64,000 nt of DNA from Cupriavidus sp. (GCA_031180665.1 JAPSLP010000003.1:1-64000); one strand, 5' to 3'. Shown: positions 50,949 to 59,212, counted from the first letter of the stretch. Notes: generated by a model not told the origin, from the sequence alone. Made by a program: numbers and translations.

Positions 50949-52336
50949 GCGTCGCCCGCGGCGAAGCTCGACACACGCACGCCGAGCCGGTTGCCCACCG
51001 CGATCAGCGTGCCGGTGCCCAGGATGCGGCCGCCGGCGACGATCCTCACCTCGCTCTGTTTCAGCGGCTGGGGCAGCTCGAACACATAGCCGGGCCGCAC
51101 TTCGCGCAGGTCGGCCAGCGCCAGCGACACGTCGCCGACTTCGAAGCGCAGCGACACCTCCAGCTCTTCCAGCCGATCGAGCGCGGCCGGCGCGGCGTCG
51201 GGATGCGGCAACTCGCGCTGCCCGTTGTTGCGGTCTTCCATGCTGTCTCCATGAGCCGACGGCGCGGCGGACGCGCCGGTCGGGCGTTGAATCGTGATGC
51301 GCCGTCCCTCGGCCAACGCTGGCCAGCCCAGTCCCGCGGCGCCGGTCGTGCAATGGACGGCGAGCGCGCCGCCATGCGTCTGCCAGTGTTCGATGCCGAC
51401 GATGTCGCCCGGACGGATGTCGCGCATCTCGCCGACCGCGATGGTGGTGGTGCCGATGCGCACGGCCAGCGGCAGCCGCAATTGCGCCAGCCACGGCGGC
51501 AGCGGGGCGTCCGGCGCGCGTTGCAGCAGCGGCAGCGTGGCCAGGCGCTCGGGCTCGTCCAGTTGCAGGGTGGCGTGCAGCGTCTCGCCGCCGGCCGGGA
51601 CATGGGGGGCGTTGCCGCCATTGCTTCCATTACCCGCAATACCGGTATTGGCCGCGTTGTCCGCATTACCTGTACTGCCCGTATTGCCCGTATTGCCCGT
51701 ATTGCCCGCATTGCCCGCATTGCCCGCATTGCCGCCATCGGCTCCGCCGGCTCCGCCGACGCGCCGCAGCGTCAGCCCGAAGCACGGCGCGCTCGAACGC
51801 GGGCCGGCGCCGTCCCCTTGCCACGCAAAGGGCTGCCGAGCCGCGGCGGCCACCATCTCGCCGACCGGGGCCAGCGCATCGGCCATCAAGGCTTGACGCA
51901 GCAGGGCCGGCAGGGTCTCCGCCGCGCCGTCCACGCCGAGCAACCGGCGTTCGCTGGGCACATCGAACAGCAACTGTCCGCGCGTCTCGCCCAGGGTGAA
52001 GGCGTAGGCGTTGGCGTTCGCTCCGCCGCTGAAGGGTGCCGACCCACCCGCCGCCAGACTCCCTTGCGGCTCGAACTGCAGCAGCCAATCGGCGCCGGCC
52101 ACGCGCAGCCGCAACGGCGCCGTCCGGCACAGCAGGCGATTGGCCAGGGCCGCCACATCCGCCTCGACGTGCGGCAGTTCGGGGGCGGCGTCCAGTTCGC
52201 GGATCGCAGCGTCCCCGCTCCCGGGCCGATGCAGCCGCACGCGCGCGTGCGCGGTCCCGCCGCGGCCCGCTGACATGGGGCCTGCGGACGCAGGAGGTTC
52301 GCTGAGCGCAATGGACGTCATGGATGACAGAGGCAT
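50945..52336 (-). CDS. sctQ: Type III secretion C-ring protein SctQ
   Basis: A 463-residue HrcQ/FliM-N-like sorting-platform protein from ATG 52336 (52321 and 52558 are alternatives; none has a good ribosome site). The C-terminal SPOA domain is clear: LEVSLRFEVGDVSLALADLR, RPGYVFELPQPLKQSEVRIV and GTGTLIAVGNRLGVRV. An earlier SPOA-like segment reads LPLAVRIGTTTIAVGEMRDI. Between the N-terminal and SPOA parts is a low-complexity Asn-x-Gly repeat (encoded 51674-51736 and around), a flexible linker absent from textbook HrcQ. It overlaps sctR by four bases. Confidence 0.92.
   Translation of the reverse strand: MPLSSMTSIALSEPPASAGPMSAGRGGTAHARVRLHRPGSGDAAIRELDAAPELPHVEADVAALANRLLCRTAPLRLRVAGADWLLQFEPQGSLAAGGSAPFSGGANANAYAFTLGETRGQLLFDVPSERRLLGVDGAAETLPALLRQALMADALAPVGEMVAAAARQPFAWQGDGAGPRSSAPCFGLTLRRVGGAGGADGGNAGNAGNAGNTGNTGNTGSTGNADNAANTGIAGNGSNGGNAPHVPAGGETLHATLQLDEPERLATLPLLQRAPDAPLPPWLAQLRLPLAVRIGTTTIAVGEMRDIRPGDIVGIEHWQTHGGALAVHCTTGAAGLGWPALAEGRRITIQRPTGASAAPSAHGDSMEDRNNGQRELPHPDAAPAALDRLEELEVSLRFEVGDVSLALADLREVRPGYVFELPQPLKQSEVRIVAGGRILGTGTLIAVGNRLGVRVSSFAAGDA
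51674..51736. repeat. Seven-copy 9-bp repeat inside sctQ
   Basis: Units ACTGCCCGT, ATTGCCCGT x2, ATTGCCCGC x3 and ATTGCCGCC, on the plus strand. In frame they encode Asn-Ala-Gly / Asn-Thr-Gly on the minus strand; copy-number change would alter linker length without frameshift. Confidence 0.92.
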
Positions 52337-52389
52337 GGCAAGGCCCGCCGACGGCGGCGATGCCCGCGGCGGTGGAAGCCAGTAGGTGA

Positions 52390-52427
52390 GACCGAAACAA
52401 ACGAGACCGAAATCAATACGACCGAAA
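52390..52427 (-). promoter_or_regulatory. Three TTTCGGTC sites at exact 15-bp spacing upstream of sctQ
   Basis: GACCGAAA on plus (TTTCGGTC on minus) at 52390-52397, 52405-52412 and 52420-52427. It lies 54-91 bases upstream of the sctQ ATG at 52336, a normal activator distance. The half-site resembles the TTCG of hrp boxes but with N11 spacing. Confidence 0.55.
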
Positions 52428-52690
52428 TACGGGGAGAACGATACGGAACCAGGTGCAGCCCCGTCCACTACGAGCCTTGGTAGTGGGCGACCCGGCGGCC
52501 CCTTCGCCAGCCTCGCCGCTACGAATCCTCGGTATTGGTCGCGTGGCGCAGCCGCCATACACTGCGCTCACCGTTCGCCAGGGGTGCGCCGCGGCGGCAT
52601 GGCCTGCGTGCCCTGTGTGCCGTCACCTGGGTAGTGCCATTCAGTACGGCAGTCGAGCCCATACCGGCGAACGGCCGATCGAACCATCGC

Positions 52691-52745
52691 AGCAGCCCAC
52701 AAGCAGCCCACTAGCAGCCCACTAGCAGCCCACTAGCAGCCCACA
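52691..52745. repeat. Five-copy 11-bp tandem repeat AGCAGCCCACW before sctV
   Basis: Five head-to-tail 11-base units end nine bases before the sctV ATG, where a ribosome site would be expected but is not seen. Copy-number change could alter sctV expression. Confidence 0.9.
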
Positions 52746-52754
52746 TACCGCGTC

Positions 52755-54890
52755 ATGGCAAAACTGTCGGGATTCACCAAGGGGATCGGCCCCGCGCCGG
52801 GCCTGCAGCAGATGGCTGCGGCAGCCTCGCGCCAGTCCGACATCGCGCTGACGCTGCTGCTGTTCGCGGTGATCGCGCTGTTCGTGCTGCCGCTGCCGAC
52901 CTTCCTGCTGGACCTGATGCTGACGATCAATCTGGGCATCAGCCTGACGCTGCTGATCGTCGCCACCTATATTCCGTCGGCGCTGTCGCTGTCGACCTTT
53001 CCCTCGCTGTTGCTGTTCACCACGCTGCTGCGGCTCTCGCTCAATATCGCGTCGACCAAGCTGATCCTGTTGCACGCCAATGCGGGCCACATCATCGAGA
53101 CCTTCGGCAAGCTGATCGTCGGCAACAACGTCGTGGTCGGCGGCGTGGTGTTCCTGATCATCGCGATCGTCCAGTTCATCGTGATCGCCAAGGGCTCTGA
53201 GCGCGTGGCCGAGGTCGGCGCCCGTTTCGCGCTGGACGCGATGCCCGGCAAGCAGATGAGCATCGATGCCGATGTCCGCGCGGGCACCATCAGCGCCGCG
53301 CAGGCGCAGGAGCGTCGTCGCGCGCTGGAGCAGGAATGCCAGCTGCACGGGGCCATGGACGGCGCGATGAAGTTCGTCAAGGGCGATGCGATCGCCGGCG
53401 TCGTCATCGCGCTGGTCAATATCCTGGCCGGCATCACGATCGGCACGCTGATGAAGGACATGAGCATCGGCGACGCGCTGCAGCGCTACGCGATCCTGAC
53501 CATCGGCGACGGCATGGTGTCGCAGATCCCGTCGCTGCTGGTGTCGATCGCCGCCGGCGTGGTGATCACCCGCGTGTCGTCCGACGACAGCGACAGCCGC
53601 GCCGCCAATCTCGGCACCGTGATCGGTCGCCAGCTGCTGGCGCAGCCCAAGGCGCTGCTGGTGTCGGGCGTGGCCATCGCCGTGTTCCTGGTGGTGCCCG
53701 GTTTCCCGAAATGGACCTTCGGCACGATGGCGCTGGTGGTGGCGGGGTGCGGCTACTGGCTGATGCGCCGGGGCCAGCGTACCGCGGGCACGGTGACGTG
53801 GATCGAGATGCCGGACGAGCGCAAGGAGGAAGACGCGCGCGCGGCCGTGGCGCCCGCGCTGGCGCTCGACCTGGACCCGACGCTGCGCGATCGCCTCGAC
53901 ATGCGGCAGTTCGAGCAGCGCATGACGATCGCGAAGAGCCAGGTCGAGTCGGACCTGGGCATGGTCTTCCCGCGCCTGCGGATCGAATACCGCCCGCTGG
54001 GCGAACCCGACACCTACGCAATTCGCGTGCAGGACGTGGTGGCCTCGCGCGGCGCGCTGCGGCCCGGCATGGAGCTGGTCGAGCCCGGATCGCGCGCGTT
54101 GGTGGACCAGGGCCGCGCGGTGGTCGGCGCGCCGTTTGGACCGTTCGCCGAAGCGGTATGGATTCCGCTGGACAAGCCGACCGGCCGCACCGCGCGTGAC
54201 GCCGCCAGCGACGCGCCGGTGCCGGGGGCGCCGCGCACGCTGTCGTGCGAGGAAGTGCTGGCCGTCCATGTCGGCGCGGTGATCAAGCAGCATGCCGCGC
54301 CGCTGCTCGGCATCCAGGACGTGCAGGAGATGATGCACGTGGTGCAGGCCGAGGCCCCGGACCTGGTGATGGAGCTGGCCCGCGTGGTGCCGCTGCAGCG
54401 CGTCACCGAGGTGCTGCGCCGCCTGCTGCAGGAAGACGTGCCGATCCGCAACCTGCGCACCATCTTCGAGAGCCTGGTGACCTGGGCGCCCAAGGAAACC
54501 GATGCGATCGCGCTGACCGAACTGGTCCGCGTCGATCTCGGCCGGCTGATCACGAGCCGCCATGTCGGCGGCGAACGCGCGATCGACGCGGTGCTGTTCG
54601 AACCGGCGCTGGAGCAGCGCGTGCAGGGCGCGATCGAGAAGGCCGCGCGCGGCAACCTGCTGCTGCTGAGCCACGACGTCACGCGCGAGATCCGCGAACA
54701 GCTGCGCCAGCTGCTGGAGAAGGCCAATGCCGCGCGCGTGGTGGTGGTGGTCAGCGTCGACGTGCGCCGCTACATCAAGCGTCTGATCGAACCGGTCGCG
54801 CCGCGTCTGCCGGTGCTGTCCTACCAGGAGGTCGACGAGGACGTGCGCCTGGTGCCGGTCGGCTGGATCCGCAATCCCGAGGTCGAGTGA
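52755..54890 (+). CDS. sctV: Type III secretion export-gate protein SctV
   Basis: A 711-residue HrcV/FlhA protein. The N-terminal half has eight hydrophobic helices (SDIALTLLLFAVIALFVLPL onward) and the FHIPEP-type loop FALDAMPGKQMSIDADVRAG. The C-terminal cytoplasmic half forms the nonameric ring that receives chaperones (GMVFPRLRIEYRPLGEPDTY, RLLQEDVPIRNLRTIFESLV). Length is normal. The ATG lacks a clear ribosome site because a tandem repeat fills the leader. It is first gene of the plus-strand sct operon; sctS follows after 3 bases. Confidence 0.97.
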   Translation: MAKLSGFTKGIGPAPGLQQMAAAASRQSDIALTLLLFAVIALFVLPLPTFLLDLMLTINLGISLTLLIVATYIPSALSLSTFPSLLLFTTLLRLSLNIASTKLILLHANAGHIIETFGKLIVGNNVVVGGVVFLIIAIVQFIVIAKGSERVAEVGARFALDAMPGKQMSIDADVRAGTISAAQAQERRRALEQECQLHGAMDGAMKFVKGDAIAGVVIALVNILAGITIGTLMKDMSIGDALQRYAILTIGDGMVSQIPSLLVSIAAGVVITRVSSDDSDSRAANLGTVIGRQLLAQPKALLVSGVAIAVFLVVPGFPKWTFGTMALVVAGCGYWLMRRGQRTAGTVTWIEMPDERKEEDARAAVAPALALDLDPTLRDRLDMRQFEQRMTIAKSQVESDLGMVFPRLRIEYRPLGEPDTYAIRVQDVVASRGALRPGMELVEPGSRALVDQGRAVVGAPFGPFAEAVWIPLDKPTGRTARDAASDAPVPGAPRTLSCEEVLAVHVGAVIKQHAAPLLGIQDVQEMMHVVQAEAPDLVMELARVVPLQRVTEVLRRLLQEDVPIRNLRTIFESLVTWAPKETDAIALTELVRVDLGRLITSRHVGGERAIDAVLFEPALEQRVQGAIEKAARGNLLLLSHDVTREIREQLRQLLEKANAARVVVVVSVDVRRYIKRLIEPVAPRLPVLSYQEVDEDVRLVPVGWIRNPEVE

Positions 54891-54893
54891 GCG

Positions 54894-55160
54894 ATGGGCG
54901 CCGACACGATTCTCGATATCACGCGCGAGGCGCTGCTGGTGGTGCTGTGGGTGACGCTGCCGGTGGTGCTGATCGGCACCGTGGTGGCGCTGGTGGTGGC
55001 GGTGCTGCAGGCGGTCACCCAGATCCAGGACCAGAGCATCGGCACCTCGGCACGGCTGATCGCGGTACTGGTGTCGCTGGTGCTGCTGGGCGGCTGGCTA
55101 GGCGGCGAGGTGATGCGGTTCTCGCAGCGCGCGATCCAGACCATGCTGACCTTTTTATAA
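54894..55160 (+). CDS. sctS: Type III secretion export-gate protein SctS
   Basis: An 88-residue HrcS/FliQ protein with two long hydrophobic hairpins (ALLVVLWVTLPVVLIGTVVA and ARLIAVLVSLVLLGGWLGGE) separated by VLQAVTQIQDQSIGT, the family loop. It assembles with SctR and SctT into the export gate. Three bases after sctV. Confidence 0.97.
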   Translation: MGADTILDITREALLVVLWVTLPVVLIGTVVALVVAVLQAVTQIQDQSIGTSARLIAVLVSLVLLGGWLGGEVMRFSQRAIQTMLTFL

Positions 55161-55215
55161 CGACAGATTCGCACGGCAGTTACGCACAATCACGCAGTGG
55201 AAAACCGGGGAGGAT

Positions 55216-57102
55216 ATGTTGACAAGCGAACGGTTCGGACCTCGATGTCTGGCCATGGCGGGCGCAATGCAAGGGCGCCCGTCGACAGATAAGAAGATGT
55301 CAGGCGGCAAGGGATGCCTGGGCACCGTCGCTCTGTCGTCCCTGCGCACGCGGGGACCCAGCGACCTGAAAAGTGCGATGGCGCGAAGCAAAAGCCCTTG
55401 GATTGCCGCCTGCGCGGGGACGACAAAGGGTCTTGCAGCGATCGCGTTGTTGCTGGCCCTGTTTCTGGTCGGCATCCGGCCGCTGCACGCCGCCGACCTG
55501 AACTGGCCGGGCAAGCCGTTCCAGATCTCGGCCAGCGAGAAGCGCGTGGCCGATTTCCTGCGCGAACTGGCCTCCACGCAGGGCACCACCGCGGTGGTCG
55601 ATTCGCGCGTGGACGGCACCATCAGCGGCCGCTTCTCCGACTCGCCGCTGTCCATCCTCCGGAGCGTCTGCGCCAGCTATGGCCTGACCTATTACTACGA
55701 CGGCTCGCTGCTCTATATCGAGCCGGCCGGCGAAGCGCGCAGCGAGGTCATTCCGTTCGCGCGCGGGGCCGGGGACCGGCTGCAGGACGCGCTCGAGCAT
55801 ATGCAGGTCGTCGACTCGCGCTATCCGATCACGATCAATGACGACGACGGCACCGTGATGGTCTCCGGGCCGAAGCGCTATGTCGAGACCGTGCGTTCCG
55901 CGGTGCGCGCCTTCGACGATCGCGCCGTCAACGACGACCGTGCCGAGGTGCAGATCTTCCCGCTGAAGTACTCATGGGCATCGGACTTCCGCATCAACCG
56001 CTCCGGCAAGGACATCACGGTGCCGGGCGTCGTCACGGTGCTGCGCAGCCTGTACGGGCGTCAGCGCGCAGGCACGGCCACCACGCCGGTCAGCATGGGC
56101 CCAAGCCGCGGCGCCAGCCGCATGGCCGAACTGCGCAGCGGCGGGGCCAGCAACATGACGCTGCCGCAGGCCAATCCGCGCCAGGTGCTGGAGTCGATGG
56201 CCGACAGCTCCACCGGCATCGGCCAGCCCGGCTTCGGCAACTGGGGCTTCGGCGGCCTGCCGCAGTTCCAGGCGGACACGCGCCTGAATGCGGTGATCGT
56301 GCGCGATGTCCCGGAACGGATGGCGCAGTACCAGCGCCTGATCTCGTCGCTCGACATCAAGCCGCGCCTGATCGAGATCGAAGTCACGATCATGGACATC
56401 AGCCAGGAGAACCTGGACAGCTTGGGCGTGGACTGGCGCCTGCATACGCGCCACGTCGATCTGCAGCTCGGCGGGGGCGGCGGATCGCCGCTGACTTTCG
56501 GCAATGCGCGCTCGGAGGGCGGCACCTCCGGCAATACCGCCGGCTCGGGCCTGCAGTTCACCGGCGCGATCGGCAACGACGTCACGCGCTACCTGCTGAC
56601 CCGCGTCAAGGCGCTGGCCGAACGCGGCCAGGCCAACTTCGTCGCGCGGCCCAAGGTGCTGACGCTCGACAACACCGAGGCCGCGCTGGAGAACATGCGC
56701 GAGTTCTATGTGCGCGTCGACGGCTTCCAGGACGCTGGCCTGTTCAACGTGGTGGCCGGGACCGCGGTGCGCGTCACGCCATTGGTGATCGACGAGCGGG
56801 AAGGGCGCGCCGTGATGCTGAGCATCGATATCGCCGATGGCGACCTGTCCGGCGAGACCGTCGACAACATCCCGATCGTGCGGCGCCGCTCGATCACCAC
56901 GCAGGCGATGGTCGATGAGGGCAAGAGCCTGCTGATCGCCGGCTATACCGTCGAGGAGAAGCTGCGCGCGTCGTCCGGCGTGCCCTTCCTGCAGGACGTG
57001 CCGATCATCGGCAACCTGTTCAAGTATCAGGAAAAGCGCCAGGCCAATATGGAGCGCTTCTACCTGCTGACACCGCGTCTGGTGATGCCGGGGATGAGCT
57101 GA
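55216..57102 (+). CDS. sctC: Type III secretion outer-membrane secretin SctC
   Basis: A 628-residue HrcC secretin from ATG 55216, which has a strong GGGGAGGAT site. The signal peptide (GLAAIALLLALFLVGIRPLH, cleavage near AAD) lies only at residues about 72-94, after a stretch containing WIAACAGTT that translates a REP-like element (55335-55424). An internal ATG at 55378 gives a normal-length signal but a weaker site. N-domains (VADFLRELASTQGTTAVVDS, SPLSILRSVCASYGLTYYYD) precede the secretin core (PRLIEIEVTIMDISQENLDS, PFLQDVPIIGNLFKY). Stop overlaps sctD by one base. Confidence 0.95.
   Translation: MLTSERFGPRCLAMAGAMQGRPSTDKKMSGGKGCLGTVALSSLRTRGPSDLKSAMARSKSPWIAACAGTTKGLAAIALLLALFLVGIRPLHAADLNWPGKPFQISASEKRVADFLRELASTQGTTAVVDSRVDGTISGRFSDSPLSILRSVCASYGLTYYYDGSLLYIEPAGEARSEVIPFARGAGDRLQDALEHMQVVDSRYPITINDDDGTVMVSGPKRYVETVRSAVRAFDDRAVNDDRAEVQIFPLKYSWASDFRINRSGKDITVPGVVTVLRSLYGRQRAGTATTPVSMGPSRGASRMAELRSGGASNMTLPQANPRQVLESMADSSTGIGQPGFGNWGFGGLPQFQADTRLNAVIVRDVPERMAQYQRLISSLDIKPRLIEIEVTIMDISQENLDSLGVDWRLHTRHVDLQLGGGGGSPLTFGNARSEGGTSGNTAGSGLQFTGAIGNDVTRYLLTRVKALAERGQANFVARPKVLTLDNTEAALENMREFYVRVDGFQDAGLFNVVAGTAVRVTPLVIDEREGRAVMLSIDIADGDLSGETVDNIPIVRRRSITTQAMVDEGKSLLIAGYTVEEKLRASSGVPFLQDVPIIGNLFKYQEKRQANMERFYLLTPRLVMPGMS
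55335..55424. repeat. REP-like element within the sctC 5' coding region
   Basis: GTCGTCCC (55335) to GGGGACGAC (55424): inverted ends GTCGTCCC / GGGACGAC with internal CTGCGC/GCGGGG stems, 90 bases. Ends and internal words match 58293-58361. A dispersed intergenic repeat caught in a coding region. Confidence 0.7.
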
Positions 57103-58283
57103 TGGCCGCCGCCTTGCACGTCGATTCGCACGTCGATCCGCTTGCCGATCCGCCGCGCCAGGACGCCGGCGCCCCCGGCTGGACGCTGCGGCTGCTGGGC
57201 GGCGCCGTCTACGGCCGCGTGATCTCGCTGCGGCGCGGCGCCAATGTGCTGGGCGCCGCCAGCGACGTCGACATCAGCGTGCCAGGCGACGACGTGCAGC
57301 CGCGCCATCTGGTGCTGAACGTCGGGGAACTGGCGGTCTCGGCCGAGCGCATCGGCGAGGCGCAGGTCAAGGTCAACGGCCGCGATACCACGCAGCGCGT
57401 GATCGCACTGGCCGGCGGCGACATCCTGACGGTGGGCTCGCTCGATATGGAACTGCTGCGCGCCGCGCCGGCGGCGTCCGAGACCACCGACACGCTGTTC
57501 GCCTGGGCCGAATCGGGTCGCCGCGCCGCGCGCGCCGACAGCGACGAGCCGGTACGCCAGACCAGCCGCTGGCTGCTGGGCGGCATCGGCGTGCTGGTGG
57601 TGGCGCTGCTGATCGGCGCCGGCTGGCTGGCCGCGACACTGTCGCGCGACGCGGGGTTCGTCCGTACCGCGCAGGTCGACCCGGCTGCGGTGCGCGAGAC
57701 CGTCGCCGGCTATCCGGAACTCGAGGTGGTGTCGCTGCCCAACGGCGCGGTCACCGTGCGCGGCTTCGTCAATTCGCGGGTCGACCGGCAGCGCATCGTG
57801 CAGGCGCTGGCGCCGTTCGGCCGCGGCGTGCAGCAGCAGGTGCGGTCGGCCGACGACATCATCGAGCATATCCAGCGCTACGTGGACGAGCCGGGCGTGG
57901 GCATTGCGTACCAGGGCAACGGCCGCGTGGTGCTGACCGGCACGGCGGACCCGGTGGCCGGCCGCGACAAGGTCAAGCGCGTGATCGAGGACCTGCACCC
58001 GGGCGTGCTGGTGTCCGATCGCATCGACTACCGCGAGACCGCCGACAGCCGGCGTCGCCAACTGCGCGAAGGCCGCTGGGACAACTGGCAGGGCGTATTT
58101 CCCGCGCGCGTGGTCAGCATCACCGATAACGGCGACGGCACGCGATACGTGCAGCTGGCCAACGGCAGCCGCTATTTCGAAGGGGCGGTGCTGAAGAACG
58201 GCGCCGAGATCGAGAAGATCGAAGCGGACGGGTTGGTGTTGAAGGAAGGCAAGGGCGGCGAGCCGCCGCGCTCTGCTCGCTGA
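57102..58283 (+). CDS. sctD: Type III secretion inner-membrane ring protein SctD
   Basis: A 393-residue HrpQ/PscD-type protein. The cytoplasmic FHA-like domain occupies about 27-125 (TLRLLGGAVYGRVISLRRGA, DISVPGDDVQPRHLVLNVGE); a single membrane helix at about 151-172 (LLGGIGVLVVALLIGAGWLA) is followed by periplasmic ring-building modules (RGFVNSRVDRQRIVQALAPF, VLTGTADPVAGRDKVKRVIE). It forms the larger MS-type ring with SctJ. Overlaps sctC stop by one base. Confidence 0.93.
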   Translation: MAAALHVDSHVDPLADPPRQDAGAPGWTLRLLGGAVYGRVISLRRGANVLGAASDVDISVPGDDVQPRHLVLNVGELAVSAERIGEAQVKVNGRDTTQRVIALAGGDILTVGSLDMELLRAAPAASETTDTLFAWAESGRRAARADSDEPVRQTSRWLLGGIGVLVVALLIGAGWLAATLSRDAGFVRTAQVDPAAVRETVAGYPELEVVSLPNGAVTVRGFVNSRVDRQRIVQALAPFGRGVQQQVRSADDIIEHIQRYVDEPGVGIAYQGNGRVVLTGTADPVAGRDKVKRVIEDLHPGVLVSDRIDYRETADSRRRQLREGRWDNWQGVFPARVVSITDNGDGTRYVQLANGSRYFEGAVLKNGAEIEKIEADGLVLKEGKGGEPPRSAR

Positions 58284-58292
58284 CGAACGGGT

Positions 58293-58361
58293 GTCGTCCC
58301 CGCGAATGCGGGGAGCCAGTGGCTTTTCACGTCGCTGGATTCCCGTCTGCGCGGGAACCAC
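58293..58361. repeat. REP-like element between sctD and the small-subunit gene
   Basis: GTCGTCCCCGCGAATGCGGG begins at 58293; CTGGATTCCCGTCTGCGCGG leads to the right end. Same family as 55335-55424. Could stabilise or separate the sctD and downstream messages. Confidence 0.75.
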
Positions 58362-58478
58362 AGGATGGCCGGCGGCCATCGATATTCGCCGCGGTGCCCC
58401 ACAGTGGCGCCGCGGCAAATCGGTTCCGCATCGCCGATGCGGAGTGTTTGGCAGTACCACTTGACGAAGGAGATGGAA

Positions 58479-58682
58479 ATGGCTGGTGAAGTCGATCTGA
58501 ACGCCAAGATGCAGGAAATCCAGCAGAAGGCCCAGGAGTTCTCGGTGAACATCATGGCCCTGCAGGACACGCTGACCCGTCAGAACGCCGTGGTCAGCAG
58601 CGAAATGGCGCACAACACGCAGAAGGCCAACCTGGTCCAGGGCGCGATGCAGGACGTCAAGCAGACGTCGAGGACCAACTGA
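58479..58682 (+). CDS. Small T3SS subunit between sctD and sctI, possibly the needle/pilus subunit
   Basis: A 67-residue helical protein (MAGEVDLNAKMQEIQQKAQE, then MALQDTLTRQNAVVSSEMAH). ATG 58479 is chosen because GAAGGAG sits at a workable spacing; ATG 58473 abuts it. It has no membrane segment or Cys, and looks like a two-helix filament or co-chaperone. Position between sctD and sctI, tight ribosome site and a following GNRA hairpin all suit a highly expressed needle/pilus subunit (SctF), but it lacks the YscF-type motifs and is shorter than most; an SctE-like role is the alternative. Confidence 0.7.
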   Translation: MAGEVDLNAKMQEIQQKAQEFSVNIMALQDTLTRQNAVVSSEMAHNTQKANLVQGAMQDVKQTSRTN

Positions 58683-58705
58683 CGGCGGCGGGGTCGCGCG
58701 CGTCG

Positions 58706-58732
58706 CCGGACGGCCGCGAGGCCGGTCCGGCG
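58706..58732 (+). promoter_or_regulatory. Stable GCGA-loop hairpin after the small-subunit gene
   Basis: GCCGGACGGCC, loop GCGA (GNRA type), GGCCGGTCCGGC with one bulged G; no T-run. It is 24 bases past the stop, so it probably protects the 3' end of the short message or dampens read-through into sctI. Confidence 0.6.
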
Positions 58733-58783
58733 CGCCGCGCACCCTGACCGGCTTGTCCCTCATTCCAGTCCAGGAGAACAGCG

Positions 58784-59212
58784 ATGGATCCCACCGCGAT
58801 TGCCGCGCAAGGCGCCGCCGCCGAGGCGGCCACCGTGTCCGCGCACCAGCAGGCGCCGCAGGCCAACCAGGCCGCCGATCCGGCCGATGCCCGCACCTTC
58901 GCCGAAATGGTGCAGCATGGCGCCGCCGGCGGCACCACGGCCAGCGAGCCGAGCACGTCCTCGCTCGGCGCCGCGATCCGCACCACCTATGTGTCTGCGG
59001 GCGAAGAGGCGGCACGCCAGGCCGCGCGGCTCGACGAGATGCGCGAGAGCATGTTCACCGCGATCCAGCAGGGCAGCACCAGCGACGTGGTGTATCAGGC
59101 CATGATGCTTCAGACCGAATCGCTCGAGCTGTTCTCGTCGATCCATGTCACGTCGAGTATCGGCAGTGCGGGCACCAATCTGTTCAACAGCCTGCTCAAG
59201 AACCAGCAATGA
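58784..59212 (+). CDS. sctI: Type III secretion inner-rod protein SctI (HrpB2-like)
   Basis: A 142-residue protein. The N-terminal half is Ala/Gln-rich and low-complexity; the conserved C-terminal rod helix reads TAIQQGSTSDVVYQAMMLQT and SIGSAGTNLFNSLLKNQQ. Position directly before sctJ and length agree with HrpB2. Its stop overlaps the sctJ start by four bases. ATG 58784 follows CAGGAGAACAG. Confidence 0.88.
   Translation: MDPTAIAAQGAAAEAATVSAHQQAPQANQAADPADARTFAEMVQHGAAGGTTASEPSTSSLGAAIRTTYVSAGEEAARQAARLDEMRESMFTAIQQGSTSDVVYQAMMLQTESLELFSSIHVTSSIGSAGTNLFNSLLKNQQ

Larger units (their letters stand above)
52337..52754. other. Divergent control region between sctQ and sctV
   Basis: 418 bases between the divergent T3SS operons. 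It contains the TTTCGGTC array toward sctQ (52390-52427) and an 11-bp tandem repeat against the sctV start (52691-52745). I looked for the TTCG-N16-TTCG hrp box and the PIP box and found neither in standard spacing. The part 52430-52690 shows nothing I can name. Confidence 0.6.

Noticed and set aside
52337..52754. Classical hrp box (TTCG-N16-TTCG) or PIP box
   Set aside because: Half-sites exist but none in the required spacing; only the TTTCGGTC array is regular.
52722..54674. 650-residue minus-strand open frame opposite sctV
   Set aside because: Composition is repetitive His/Gln/Arg/Asp, a codon-mirror of SctV; no ribosome site or homology.
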